DNA of 64,000 nucleotides from Afifella sp. IM 167 (GTDB lineage: Bacteria > Pseudomonadota > Alphaproteobacteria > Rhizobiales > Afifellaceae), in the NCBI RefSeq assembly GCF_020144925.1, contig NZ_NSLC01000002.1, positions 310,001 to 374,000 of the forward strand, in the 5' to 3' direction. Both the position numbers and the translations under genes were made by a program. The notes below the pieces were generated by a model, which saw only the letters and a list, made by a program, of their open reading frames with translations, did no database searches and was not told the DNA's origin. This document shows positions 26,961 to 34,777 of the stretch, one piece after another. Within the stretch, counting starts at the first letter, position 1. Every line of letters starts with the position of its first letter.

Positions 26961-29054
26961 TCAGCCCGACCGCATCAGCCGCACGGCCGCGTCGCGCCCG
27001 AAGAGGTAAAGGAGGGCGCGCACCGCCTCTGGCGCTCCTCCCCCATCCTTCTCCAGATGGGCGAGGATGAGCTTCGCCTCCGCCCGCGCGAGCTCCAGAA
27101 GCTCGCCGTGGAATTCCGGCCTTGCGATCGAAAAGCCCGGCATGCCCGACTGGCGCGTGCCGAGAAGGTCGCCCTCGCCGCGCAGCTTCAGATCCGCTTC
27201 CGCGATGGCAAAGCCGTCATTGGTGTCCCGCATCACCTTGAGGCGCGCGCGTGCCGTCTCCCCGAGTGGCGGTTTGTAGAGGAGGAGGCAGGAGGAGGCC
27301 TTTTCCCCGCGTCCGACCCGCCCGCGAAGCTGGTGGAGCTGGGCAAGGCCGAAGCGCTCGGCATGTTCGATCACGATGATGGACGCGTCCGGCACGTCGA
27401 CGCCCACCTCGATGACCGTGGTCGCCACCAGCACCGCCCCCGCCGCCGCGCGGAACGCGGCCATCGCGGCATCCTTCTCGGCCGGTTTCATGCGCCCATG
27501 CAGGAGGAGAGCTTTCTCGCCGAAGATCGCCGAAAGCTCCCGGTGCCGCTCCTCGGCTGCCGCCGCATCCGTCGATTCCGATTCCTCCACCAGCGGGCAG
27601 ATCCAGTAGACCTTCTCGCCCTTTTCCACCGCCGCACGGATGCGCTCCACCACCTCTGCGAGCCTTTCGGAGGAAGCGATGCGCGTTTCGATCGGCCGCC
27701 GCCCCGCCGGCTTCTCGCGCAGCTCCGAGACGGCCATGTCGCCGAAATACGTGAGGACGAGGGTCCTCGGGATCGGCGTCGCCGTCATCACGAGGAGGTC
27801 GGGGGCCGCGCCCTTCGCCGCCAGCAGCATCCTCTGGTGGACGCCGAAGCGGTGCTGCTCGTCGACGACGACAAGGGCGAGATCCTTGAACCGGACGGCT
27901 TCCTGGAAAAGCGCATGCGTACCGATGGCGATGTCGATTTCACCGGCGGCGAGCGCCGCCAGCTTGGCGTTTCCGCCGCCCTCGCGCCCGGTGAAAAGCT
28001 CCGCCTTCAGCCCGGCGGTCGCGGCAAGCGGGGCGATCGTCGCAAAATGCTGGCGTGCCAGAACCTCCGTCGGCGCCATCAGCGCCGCCTGGCCACCATC
28101 CTCCGTCACGTCGGCCATGGCCGAAAGCGCGACCAGCGTCTTGCCGGAGCCGACGTCGCCCTGCAGCAGCCGCAGCATGCGCTCAGGGGAGCGAAGGTCC
28201 GTCCGGATCGCCTCGATCGCCTGCTTCTGCGAGCCGGTCAGCTCGAAGCCGAGCCGCGAGACCATCTTCTCGGCCTGCCCGCCGGTGAACTGGCGCGCCT
28301 TTCCGGCGGTCTTGCGGGCCTTTCCGCGCACCAGCAGAAGCGCGAGCTGGCTGGCAAGAAGCTCGTCGAAGGCAAGCCGGCGCCAGGCCGGGCTTTCGGG
28401 TACGAGCGCGGCGCCCTCCTGCGGCATGTGGAGCGCCATGAGCGCGTCGCGAAAACCCGGCCATTTCTCGCGGGCGAGCAGGGCAGGCGTCACCCATTCG
28501 GGCAGCTCCGGAAGCTTTTCGAGCGCCGCCCGGATCGCCTTGGCGAGGGTACGTTGGGCCAGTCCTTCGGTCAGCGGATAGACCGGCTCCACGGCGAGGA
28601 TCTCGCCGGCTTCGTCGGGCTTGCCGATGAAGTCGGGATGGGCGATCTGCGCCCTGTAATCGAAACGGTCGAGCCGTCCGGCGACGAGACGGCGCTCGCC
28701 GATCGGCAGGATTTTTTCGATCCAGCTCGAGCGGGCGTGAAAGAAGACGAGCTCGACCGTCTCCGTGCCGTCGCCGATCACCGCGCGGAACGGTGCCCTG
28801 GAGTTCCGTCGCGGCGCCTCGTGGTGCTCCACCACGCCCTCGAAGATCACATGCCCGCTCTCCGGCAGCTCCGAGAGGCTCTCGATCCGCTCGCGCACGA
28901 TCGCCGAGGAGGGCAGGTGGAAGAGAAGGTCCCGGATCAGCGGCGGACCTTCGGCGACGCCCGTGACGCGCGCGATCAGCTTCTCCACCTTCGGCCCGAT
29001 GCCGGGAAGCGAGGAGGCCTCGGCGAAGACGGGGTCGAGGAGGGCGGGGCGCAT
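26961..29054 (-). CDS. recG: ATP-dependent DNA helicase RecG
   Basis: A 697-residue superfamily 2 helicase that reverses stalled forks and processes branched DNA. The N-terminal wedge domain (OB fold) covers about the first 250 residues. The helicase core has Walker A GDVGSGKTLVALSAM, the DEQH box VVDEQHRFGVHQ, MTATPIPRTL, and the C-terminal QLRGRVGRGEKASSCLLLY segment. I set the start at ATG 29054, with AGGAAAGG just upstream; an upstream extension to 29195 would overlap sdhE. It ends four bases from the convergent DUF502 stop and is divergent from sdhE. Confidence 0.96.
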   Translation of the reverse strand: MRPALLDPVFAEASSLPGIGPKVEKLIARVTGVAEGPPLIRDLLFHLPSSAIVRERIESLSELPESGHVIFEGVVEHHEAPRRNSRAPFRAVIGDGTETVELVFFHARSSWIEKILPIGERRLVAGRLDRFDYRAQIAHPDFIGKPDEAGEILAVEPVYPLTEGLAQRTLAKAIRAALEKLPELPEWVTPALLAREKWPGFRDALMALHMPQEGAALVPESPAWRRLAFDELLASQLALLLVRGKARKTAGKARQFTGGQAEKMVSRLGFELTGSQKQAIEAIRTDLRSPERMLRLLQGDVGSGKTLVALSAMADVTEDGGQAALMAPTEVLARQHFATIAPLAATAGLKAELFTGREGGGNAKLAALAAGEIDIAIGTHALFQEAVRFKDLALVVVDEQHRFGVHQRMLLAAKGAAPDLLVMTATPIPRTLVLTYFGDMAVSELREKPAGRRPIETRIASSERLAEVVERIRAAVEKGEKVYWICPLVEESESTDAAAAEERHRELSAIFGEKALLLHGRMKPAEKDAAMAAFRAAAGAVLVATTVIEVGVDVPDASIIVIEHAERFGLAQLHQLRGRVGRGEKASSCLLLYKPPLGETARARLKVMRDTNDGFAIAEADLKLRGEGDLLGTRQSGMPGFSIARPEFHGELLELARAEAKLILAHLEKDGGGAPEAVRALLYLFGRDAAVRLMRSG

Positions 29055-29163
29055 GGCCTTTCCTGCCCCGCATGGCGGCCCTCGGCAAGTCGCACGCCTT
29101 GCCGGTTCAGTTGCGGTGGATAAGTCTCTAAGACCGGCCGGCCGCAAAGCGAGGGAAACGAAG

Positions 29164-29457
29164 ATGCCTGCCTCCGCCGAAGAAGATATCGACATGCGCC
29201 GTCGGCGTGCCTATTTCCGGGCTTGGCGCCGCGGCACCCGCGAGATGGACCTTCTCGTCGGCCGCTTCGCCGACGAAGTCCTCCCCGAATGCGGCCAGAC
29301 GGAGCTCGACGAGTTCGAGGCGCTTCTGGCCCTGCCGGATCCCTCGCTCTACGCCTTCATTCTCGGGCGCGAGGAGGTTCCGCCGAACCACGACAGCAGG
29401 ATGATACGGGCACTGATCGCCCATCATGGCGAAGGCACGAAAGCGAATGCCGACTGA
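29164..29457 (+). CDS. sdhE: FAD assembly factor SdhE
   Basis: A 97-residue protein of the SdhE/Sdh5 family, which helps attach FAD covalently to the flavoprotein subunit of succinate dehydrogenase. The signature is the RRGTREMD motif (RGxxE) in the first helix, followed by FADEVLPECGQTELDEFEALLALPD and the closing LYAFILGREE. Length matches bacterial members. Its stop lies 32 bases inside the longest mfd frame, so the genes are probably coupled; sdhE beside mfd and recG is a common arrangement in rhizobia. Confidence 0.94.
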   Translation: MPASAEEDIDMRRRRAYFRAWRRGTREMDLLVGRFADEVLPECGQTELDEFEALLALPDPSLYAFILGREEVPPNHDSRMIRALIAHHGEGTKANAD

Positions 29458-32400
29458 AACGGGCGCCGCGCGCCTCAAAGACCTCATCGCCGAGCACCGT
29501 CATGTCCGCCTCGCCGGCATACCGGACGGGCTCGAAGGGCGCGTTTTGGCCGATCTGGCGCGCATCGAGCGCGGCCTCGTCGTCTTCGTCGCCCGCGACG
29601 CCCGCCATCTGCAGATGGCGCGCGAGAGCCTGCGCTTCTTTGCTCCCAGGCTGAAGGTCCTGTCCTTCCCGGCCTGGGACTGCCTGCCGTATGACCGCGT
29701 CTCGCCGCAGGCCGATATCGTCGCCCGGCGCATGGCGACGCTCCGCACCCTGATCGACGCGCCGCGCGAGCCGGCGCTATTGATGACGACGGCGAACGCC
29801 GTCATTCAGCGCGTGCCGCCCGCCACCTGGGTGCGAAAGAACGTCTGGAGCGCCGCCGCCGGCGACATCGCCCCGATGGAAGGGCTGGTGGAGCGGCTTG
29901 CCGCCGACGGTTTCGAGCGCGTGCCGACCGTGCGCACCGTCGGCGAATACGCCGTGCGCGGCGGCATCGTCGATCTCTTCGCCCCGGGCGAGACCGGCGC
30001 CATCCGCTGCGATTTCTTCGGCGACACCCTGGAAACGATCCGCCCCTTCGATCCGGAGACCCAGCGCACGAGCGGCCAGGTGCCCCGGCTCGATCTTCTG
30101 CCGGCGAGCGAGGTCATCCTTTCCGAGGAGGTCGTCGCGCGCTTCCGCCAGAACTACCGCGCCGCCTTCGGCGCCGTCACCAACGACGATCCGCTCTACG
30201 AGGCGATCAGCGCCGGCCGCCGCTTCGCCGGCATGGAGCACTGGCTCGCCTTCTTCCACGAAGGCCTCCAGACGCTCTTCGACTATACCGAGGGAAGCCT
30301 TCTCGCCGTCGACCATCTCGTCGCCGACACGCTGAAGGACCGCTTCGCCCAAATCACCGATCACTACGAGGCGCGCCGGGAAAACGCCGAGCAGAAGGTC
30401 GCCGGCGCCGCGCCCTACAAGCCGGCGCCGCCCGAAAGCCTCTATCTGCCCGATGCCGAATGGCACGAGACGCTGAAGGACAAGCGCACCGCGGCGCTGA
30501 CGCCCTTCGCCCCGCCGAAGGAAAGCGCCGACATCCTCGACCTTGAGGGCCGTGCCGGCCGCACCTTCGCCGCCGAACGCGCCTCCGGCGACGTCAACGT
30601 CTTCGATGCGCTGGTCTCCCACGTCGCCGGCCGGCGCAAGGCCGGCAAGCGCATCCTGCTGGCGACCTGGAGCGAGGGCGCGCGCGAGCGCCTCATCCAG
30701 GTTCTCGCCGACCATGGCATGGAGCAGCTCCAGCCGGTGGCGGACTGGGCCGAGGCGGAGAGCCTGCCCCGGGGCGCGACGGGCGTCGCCGTCCTGCCGC
30801 TGGAGACCGGTTTCGAGACACCCGACAGCGTCGTCATCGGCGATCAGGACGTCCTCGGCGACCGCCTGGTGCGACCGGCCAAGCGCCGCAAGCGCGCCGC
30901 CGACGCTCTCACGGAAGCGACGAGCCTTTCCGCCGGCGACCTCGTCGTCCATGTCGATCACGGAATCGGCCGCTTCGAGGGTCTCGTCACCATCGAGGCG
31001 GCGGGCGCCCCGCACGATTGCCTGGAGCTCGTCTATGCCGGCGGCGACCGGCTCTTTCTGCCGGTGGAGAACATCGAGCTTCTGACCCGCTACGGCGCCG
31101 AAGGCGCCGAGGCGACGCTCGACAAGCTCGGCGGCGTCGGCTGGCAGACCCGCAAGGCCCGCCTGAAGAAGCGCATCCGCGAGATCGCCGATTCGCTCAT
31201 CAAGACGGCCGCCGCGCGCCTTCTGCGCTCGGCCGAGAAGCTCGTCGTCCCCGAGGGCCTTTATGGCGAATTCGCCGCCCGCTTTCCCTACGAGGAGACG
31301 GAAGACCAGGCCGACGCCATCGACGCGGCGATCGCCGACCTTTCCTCCGGCCGGCCGATGGACCGGCTCGTCTGCGGCGACGTGGGTTTCGGCAAGACGG
31401 AAGTCGCGCTGCGCGCCGCCTTCGTGGCGGCGATGTCGGGCAAGCAGGTCGCCGTCTTCGTGCCGACGACGCTTCTCGCCCGCCAGCACAGCCGCACCTT
31501 CGCCGAGCGCTTCCGCGGCCTGCCGCTCAACATCGCCCAGGCCTCCCGCCTCGTCGGCCAGGCGGAAAAGGCGCGGGTGAAGGCAGGCCTTGCCGACGGC
31601 ACCATCGACATCGTCATCGGCACCCATGCGCTCCTGTCGAAGTCGATTTCCTTCCGCGATCTCGGCCTCGTCATCGTCGACGAGGAGCAGCATTTCGGCG
31701 TCAAGCACAAGGAACGGCTGAAAGAACTGAGGACCGCCGTCCATGTCCTGACGATGACGGCGACCCCGATCCCGCGCACCCTGCAGCTCGCCTTGACCGG
31801 CGTGCGCGACCTTTCGATGATCGCCACGCCCCCGGTCGACCGCCTCGCGGTCCGCACCTTCATCTCGCCCTTCGATCCGCTGATCGTGCGCGAGGCGCTG
31901 CTGCGCGAGCGGCTGCGGGGAGGGCAGTCCTTCTACGTCGTGCCGCGCATCTCCGACCTCGCCGAGGTCAAGGAGTTCCTCGACCAGAACCTGCCGGAAG
32001 CCAAGGTCGCGGTGGCCCACGGGCAGATGCCGCCGAGCGAGCTCGATCAGGTGATGAACGCCTTCTATGATGGCCAGTACGACGTGCTCCTGTCGACGAC
32101 CATCGTGGAATCGGGCCTCGACATCCCGACCGCGAACACCCTCATCGTCCACCGCGCCGACATGTTCGGCCTCGCCCAGCTCTACCAGCTGCGCGGGCGC
32201 ATCGGCCGCTCCAAAAACCGCGCCTATGCGTATTTCACCGTCCCGGCGACGCGCGCCATGACGCCGACCGCCGAACGCCGCCTGAAGGTGCTGCAGTCGC
32301 TCGACACGCTCGGCGCGGGCTTCCAGCTCGCCAGCCACGATCTCGATATCCGCGGCGCCGGCAACCTTCTCGGCGAGGAACAGTCCGGCCATATCCGCGA

Positions 32401-32956
32401 GGTCGGCTTCGAGCTCTACCAGCAGATGCTGGAAGAGACGGTCGCCAGCCTCAAGGCCGGCGAGGACGAGGGCGCCCAGGATGGCCGCTGGTCGCCGCAG
32501 ATCACCGTCGGCATGGCGGTGATGATCCCGGAGACCTACGTGCCGGACCTGACGCTGAGGATGAGCCTTTACCGCCGCCTTGCCGATCTCGACGACGCCG
32601 GCGAGATCGACGCTTTCGGCGCCGAGCTGATCGACCGCTTCGGCTCGCTGCCGGACGAGGTCGATCACCTGCTGAAGGTCGTCTACGTCAAGGCGCTCTG
32701 CCGCAAGGCGAATGTCGAAAAGCTCGACGCCGGGCCGAAGGGCGTCGTCATCTCCTTCCGCAACAACGAATTCCCCAATCCGGCGGGCCTCGTGCGCTAT
32801 ATCGGCGAACAGGGCTCCATGGCGAAGATCCGCCCCGACCAGCGCATCGTCCTCATCCGCGACTGGCCGCAGCCGGAGGACCGCCTGAAGGGCTCGGCCG
32901 CGCTTCTGACGCGGCTGGCGAGACTTGCCGAAGAGGGGGCGAAGGAAGCCGCCTAG
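29426..32956 (+). CDS. mfd: Transcription-repair coupling factor Mfd
   Basis: A 1176-residue protein that removes stalled RNA polymerase and recruits UvrA. The N-terminal UvrB-like region is followed by the RNA-polymerase interacting domain (around LSAGDLVVHVDHGIGRFEGL) and a SF2 translocase with Walker A GDVGFGKTEVALRAAF, VDEEQHFGVKHKERLK and MTATPIPRTLQLAL. The TRG and C-terminal regulatory domains follow. Start alternatives are ATG 29426 (overlap of 32 with sdhE) or ATG 29447 (overlap of 11). The 3' end overlaps the convergent MerR gene by four bases. Confidence 0.96.
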   Translation: MAKARKRMPTETGAARLKDLIAEHRHVRLAGIPDGLEGRVLADLARIERGLVVFVARDARHLQMARESLRFFAPRLKVLSFPAWDCLPYDRVSPQADIVARRMATLRTLIDAPREPALLMTTANAVIQRVPPATWVRKNVWSAAAGDIAPMEGLVERLAADGFERVPTVRTVGEYAVRGGIVDLFAPGETGAIRCDFFGDTLETIRPFDPETQRTSGQVPRLDLLPASEVILSEEVVARFRQNYRAAFGAVTNDDPLYEAISAGRRFAGMEHWLAFFHEGLQTLFDYTEGSLLAVDHLVADTLKDRFAQITDHYEARRENAEQKVAGAAPYKPAPPESLYLPDAEWHETLKDKRTAALTPFAPPKESADILDLEGRAGRTFAAERASGDVNVFDALVSHVAGRRKAGKRILLATWSEGARERLIQVLADHGMEQLQPVADWAEAESLPRGATGVAVLPLETGFETPDSVVIGDQDVLGDRLVRPAKRRKRAADALTEATSLSAGDLVVHVDHGIGRFEGLVTIEAAGAPHDCLELVYAGGDRLFLPVENIELLTRYGAEGAEATLDKLGGVGWQTRKARLKKRIREIADSLIKTAAARLLRSAEKLVVPEGLYGEFAARFPYEETEDQADAIDAAIADLSSGRPMDRLVCGDVGFGKTEVALRAAFVAAMSGKQVAVFVPTTLLARQHSRTFAERFRGLPLNIAQASRLVGQAEKARVKAGLADGTIDIVIGTHALLSKSISFRDLGLVIVDEEQHFGVKHKERLKELRTAVHVLTMTATPIPRTLQLALTGVRDLSMIATPPVDRLAVRTFISPFDPLIVREALLRERLRGGQSFYVVPRISDLAEVKEFLDQNLPEAKVAVAHGQMPPSELDQVMNAFYDGQYDVLLSTTIVESGLDIPTANTLIVHRADMFGLAQLYQLRGRIGRSKNRAYAYFTVPATRAMTPTAERRLKVLQSLDTLGAGFQLASHDLDIRGAGNLLGEEQSGHIREVGFELYQQMLEETVASLKAGEDEGAQDGRWSPQITVGMAVMIPETYVPDLTLRMSLYRRLADLDDAGEIDAFGAELIDRFGSLPDEVDHLLKVVYVKALCRKANVEKLDAGPKGVVISFRNNEFPNPAGLVRYIGEQGSMAKIRPDQRIVLIRDWPQPEDRLKGSAALLTRLARLAEEGAKEAA

Positions 32957-33348
32957 CCGGAAAGCGCCTCGATGATCCGGCACTCGCCGATCGTCCCGCC
33001 CCGACAGCTTTCCGTGATGCGCCGGAGTTCAGCCGCAAGGCGCTCCAGATCTGCGATCTTCCGCTCCACGTCGGCGAGATGGCCGCTCGCCACGCGATCG
33101 ACCGCGCTGCAATCGCGCTCCGTGTCTGCGGCGATCGCCAGCAATTCGCGCACCTCGTCCAGCGTGAAGCCCAGCGCCCGGCATCGGCGGATGAAGCCGA
33201 GCCGCTCCCGGTGGACCTCTTCATAGAGCCGGTAGTTTCCGGCGCTGCGGGGTGGCGCCGCAAGCAGCCCAACCTTCTCGTAGTAGCGGATGGTGACCAC
33301 CTTCGTGCCGGTTGCGGCGGCAAGTTCGCCGATGCTCATCCCGTTCAT
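32953..33348 (-). CDS. MerR family heavy-metal regulator (CadR/ZntR/PbrR type)
   Basis: A 131-residue regulator. It has the MerR helix-turn-helix and wing (MSIGELAAATGTKVVTIRYYEK and RSAGNYRLY), a long dimerisation helix, and a C-terminal metal loop. Cysteines C80, C115 and C123 match the three metal ligands of divalent-metal sensors (Zn, Cd, Pb); CueR-type copper sensors lack the first of these. It is divergent from a CDF transporter, and the 64 bases between hold a typical MerR promoter. It would act as both repressor and metal-triggered activator. Start is ATG 33348 or 33339. Confidence 0.9.
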   Translation of the reverse strand: MNGMSIGELAAATGTKVVTIRYYEKVGLLAAPPRSAGNYRLYEEVHRERLGFIRRCRALGFTLDEVRELLAIAADTERDCSAVDRVASGHLADVERKIADLERLAAELRRITESCRGGTIGECRIIEALSG

Positions 33349-33351
33349 GCC

Positions 33352-33382
33352 TTGACCCTATAGTCGCTAGAGGGTGCAGCCT
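33352..33382 (+). promoter_or_regulatory. MerR-type promoter with 19-bp spacer and operator dyad
   Basis: The -35 box TTGACC (33352-33357) and a weak -10 CAGCCT (33377-33382) are separated by 19 bases, the long spacer that MerR activators correct. The operator is ACCCTATAG (33355-33363) and CTAGAGGGT (33367-33375), inverted with one mismatch around TCG. The layout closely resembles the known pbrA/cadA operators. It drives the CDF gene at 33413. The -10 is poor, which fits an activator-dependent promoter. Confidence 0.8.
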
Positions 33383-33412
33383 AGGCCCATTGCTGCTCGG
33401 TTGGGAGGGGAC

Positions 33413-34048
33413 ATGGGCAATTGCTGCCACGACGATAGCTGCAGCGCGCCGGCGCGGCCCGATGACGGGCGCTTCGCGCGCATCCTGTGGATCGCGCTCG
33501 CCGTCAACGCGGCGATGTTCCTGGTGGAGGCCGGGGCGGGCCTTGCCGCCGGCTCGCTGTCGCTGCAGGCCGATTCGCTCGATTTCCTCGCGGACGCCGC
33601 CAACTACGCCGTCAGCCTGATGGTCGTTGCATCCGCGCTCGCCGTGCGGGCGAAGGCCGCGATCCTGAAGGGCGCGACGATGGGGCTCCTCGGCCTGTGG
33701 ATCCTCGGCGCCACCCTCTGGCACGTCCTGCACGGCGGCGTTCCGAACGCCTTCACCATGGGCTGGGTCGGCTTCCTGGCGCTCCTCGCCAATCTCGGCG
33801 TGGCGATGCTTCTTTGGGCCTACAGGCGAGGCGACAGCAACATGCGCTCCGTCTGGCTCTGCTCGCGCAACGACGCGATCGGCAATGTCGTGGTTCTGGT
33901 CGCGGCCGCCGGCGTCTTCGGCACCGGCACGGCCTGGCCCGATCTCGTCGTCGCGGCGAGCATGGCGTGCCTGTCGCTGCAGGCGGCCCTTTCGGTGATC
34001 CGCGGCGCGCTCTCAGAGCTGCGCGCGGAAGAGGCGCTCGCCGCCTAG
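33413..34048 (+). CDS. Cation diffusion facilitator family metal transporter
   Basis: A 211-residue membrane protein with six hydrophobic helices and no C-terminal cytoplasmic domain, a short form of the CDF family. The N-terminus MGNCCHDDSC is Cys/His rich and could pick up metal. Helix 2 carries SLQADSLDFLADAANYAVSL with the two Asp residues of the CDF metal site, and helix 5 repeats an Asp in SRNDAIGNVVVL. The start at ATG 33413 has GGGAGGGG upstream. Divergent regulation by the MerR gene points to efflux of zinc, cadmium or lead; the exact metal is inferred only. Confidence 0.88.
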   Translation: MGNCCHDDSCSAPARPDDGRFARILWIALAVNAAMFLVEAGAGLAAGSLSLQADSLDFLADAANYAVSLMVVASALAVRAKAAILKGATMGLLGLWILGATLWHVLHGGVPNAFTMGWVGFLALLANLGVAMLLWAYRRGDSNMRSVWLCSRNDAIGNVVVLVAAAGVFGTGTAWPDLVVAASMACLSLQAALSVIRGALSELRAEEALAA

Positions 34049-34054
34049 CGAAAG

Positions 34055-34738
34055 CTATTCGGCCGCAACGTTGTCGTTGGCGTTCTGCGCCGCCGCGGCC
34101 GCCGTGAAGGCTTCCAGGAGAACCTCCGGGGATTGCGCGCCGACGACGGCATAGCGTCCGCCGACGATGAAGGTGGGAACGCCCGTCACGCCCATCTGGC
34201 GGGCAAGATCGATCTCTTCCATCACCTTCTGCCGGTCGGCCTCGCCCGCCAGGAGGCTCGCGGCAAGGTCGCCATCCATGCCCGCCTCGCGGGCGATCTC
34301 GACGAGCACCGCCGCTTCGCCGATGCGCCGGCCTTCCACGAAATAGGCTGAGAACAGCTTTTCGACGACAACGTCCTGCACGCCCGCGCCCGCCGCCCAG
34401 CGGATCAGGCGATGCGCGTCGATGGTGTTCGGCGAGACCTCGATCTTCTCGAAGGCGAAGGCGATCTTCTCCATCTCGCCGGCGGCGCGAATGTTGGCAT
34501 AGATCTCCTCGGCTCGATCCGGCGAGCCGAACTTCTCCGACAGATAGACCTGCCGGTCCTTGCCTTCCGGCGGCAAGGTTGGGTCGAGCTGGTAGGGCCG
34601 CCAGCGAATGTCGAGGGGCATCTCGGCCCGGGCGGCGGCCTTCTCCAGCCGGCGCTTGCCGATATAGCACCACGGGCACATGACATCGGAAACGATGTCG
34701 ACGGAAAGGCCGGCGCCAGGGAGGATCGTCTCGTTCAT
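34055..34738 (-). CDS. DsbA family oxidoreductase (FrnE-like)
   Basis: A 227-residue thioredoxin-fold protein with the active-site motif C21-P-W-C24 near its N-terminus and no signal peptide, so it acts in the cytoplasm. The cis-Pro region is in GVTGVPTFIVGGRYAVVGAQ. This places it with FrnE and 2-hydroxychromene-2-carboxylate isomerase-like DsbA proteins, which handle disulfides and oxidative or metal stress. It is convergent with the CDF gene, stopping seven bases away. Family clear; a role in cadmium/oxidative stress is a guess from location. Confidence 0.9.
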   Translation of the reverse strand: MNETILPGAGLSVDIVSDVMCPWCYIGKRRLEKAAARAEMPLDIRWRPYQLDPTLPPEGKDRQVYLSEKFGSPDRAEEIYANIRAAGEMEKIAFAFEKIEVSPNTIDAHRLIRWAAGAGVQDVVVEKLFSAYFVEGRRIGEAAVLVEIAREAGMDGDLAASLLAGEADRQKVMEEIDLARQMGVTGVPTFIVGGRYAVVGAQSPEVLLEAFTAAAAAQNANDNVAAE

Positions 34739-34777
34739 AGCGTGAACATAGTATCTATAGGCGCGTGCGCCAGCCCG

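Noticed and set aside
29777-32983. A 1068-codon minus-strand open frame
   Set aside because: It is entirely antisense to mfd, with low-complexity Arg/Asp/Gly composition. No domain is visible.
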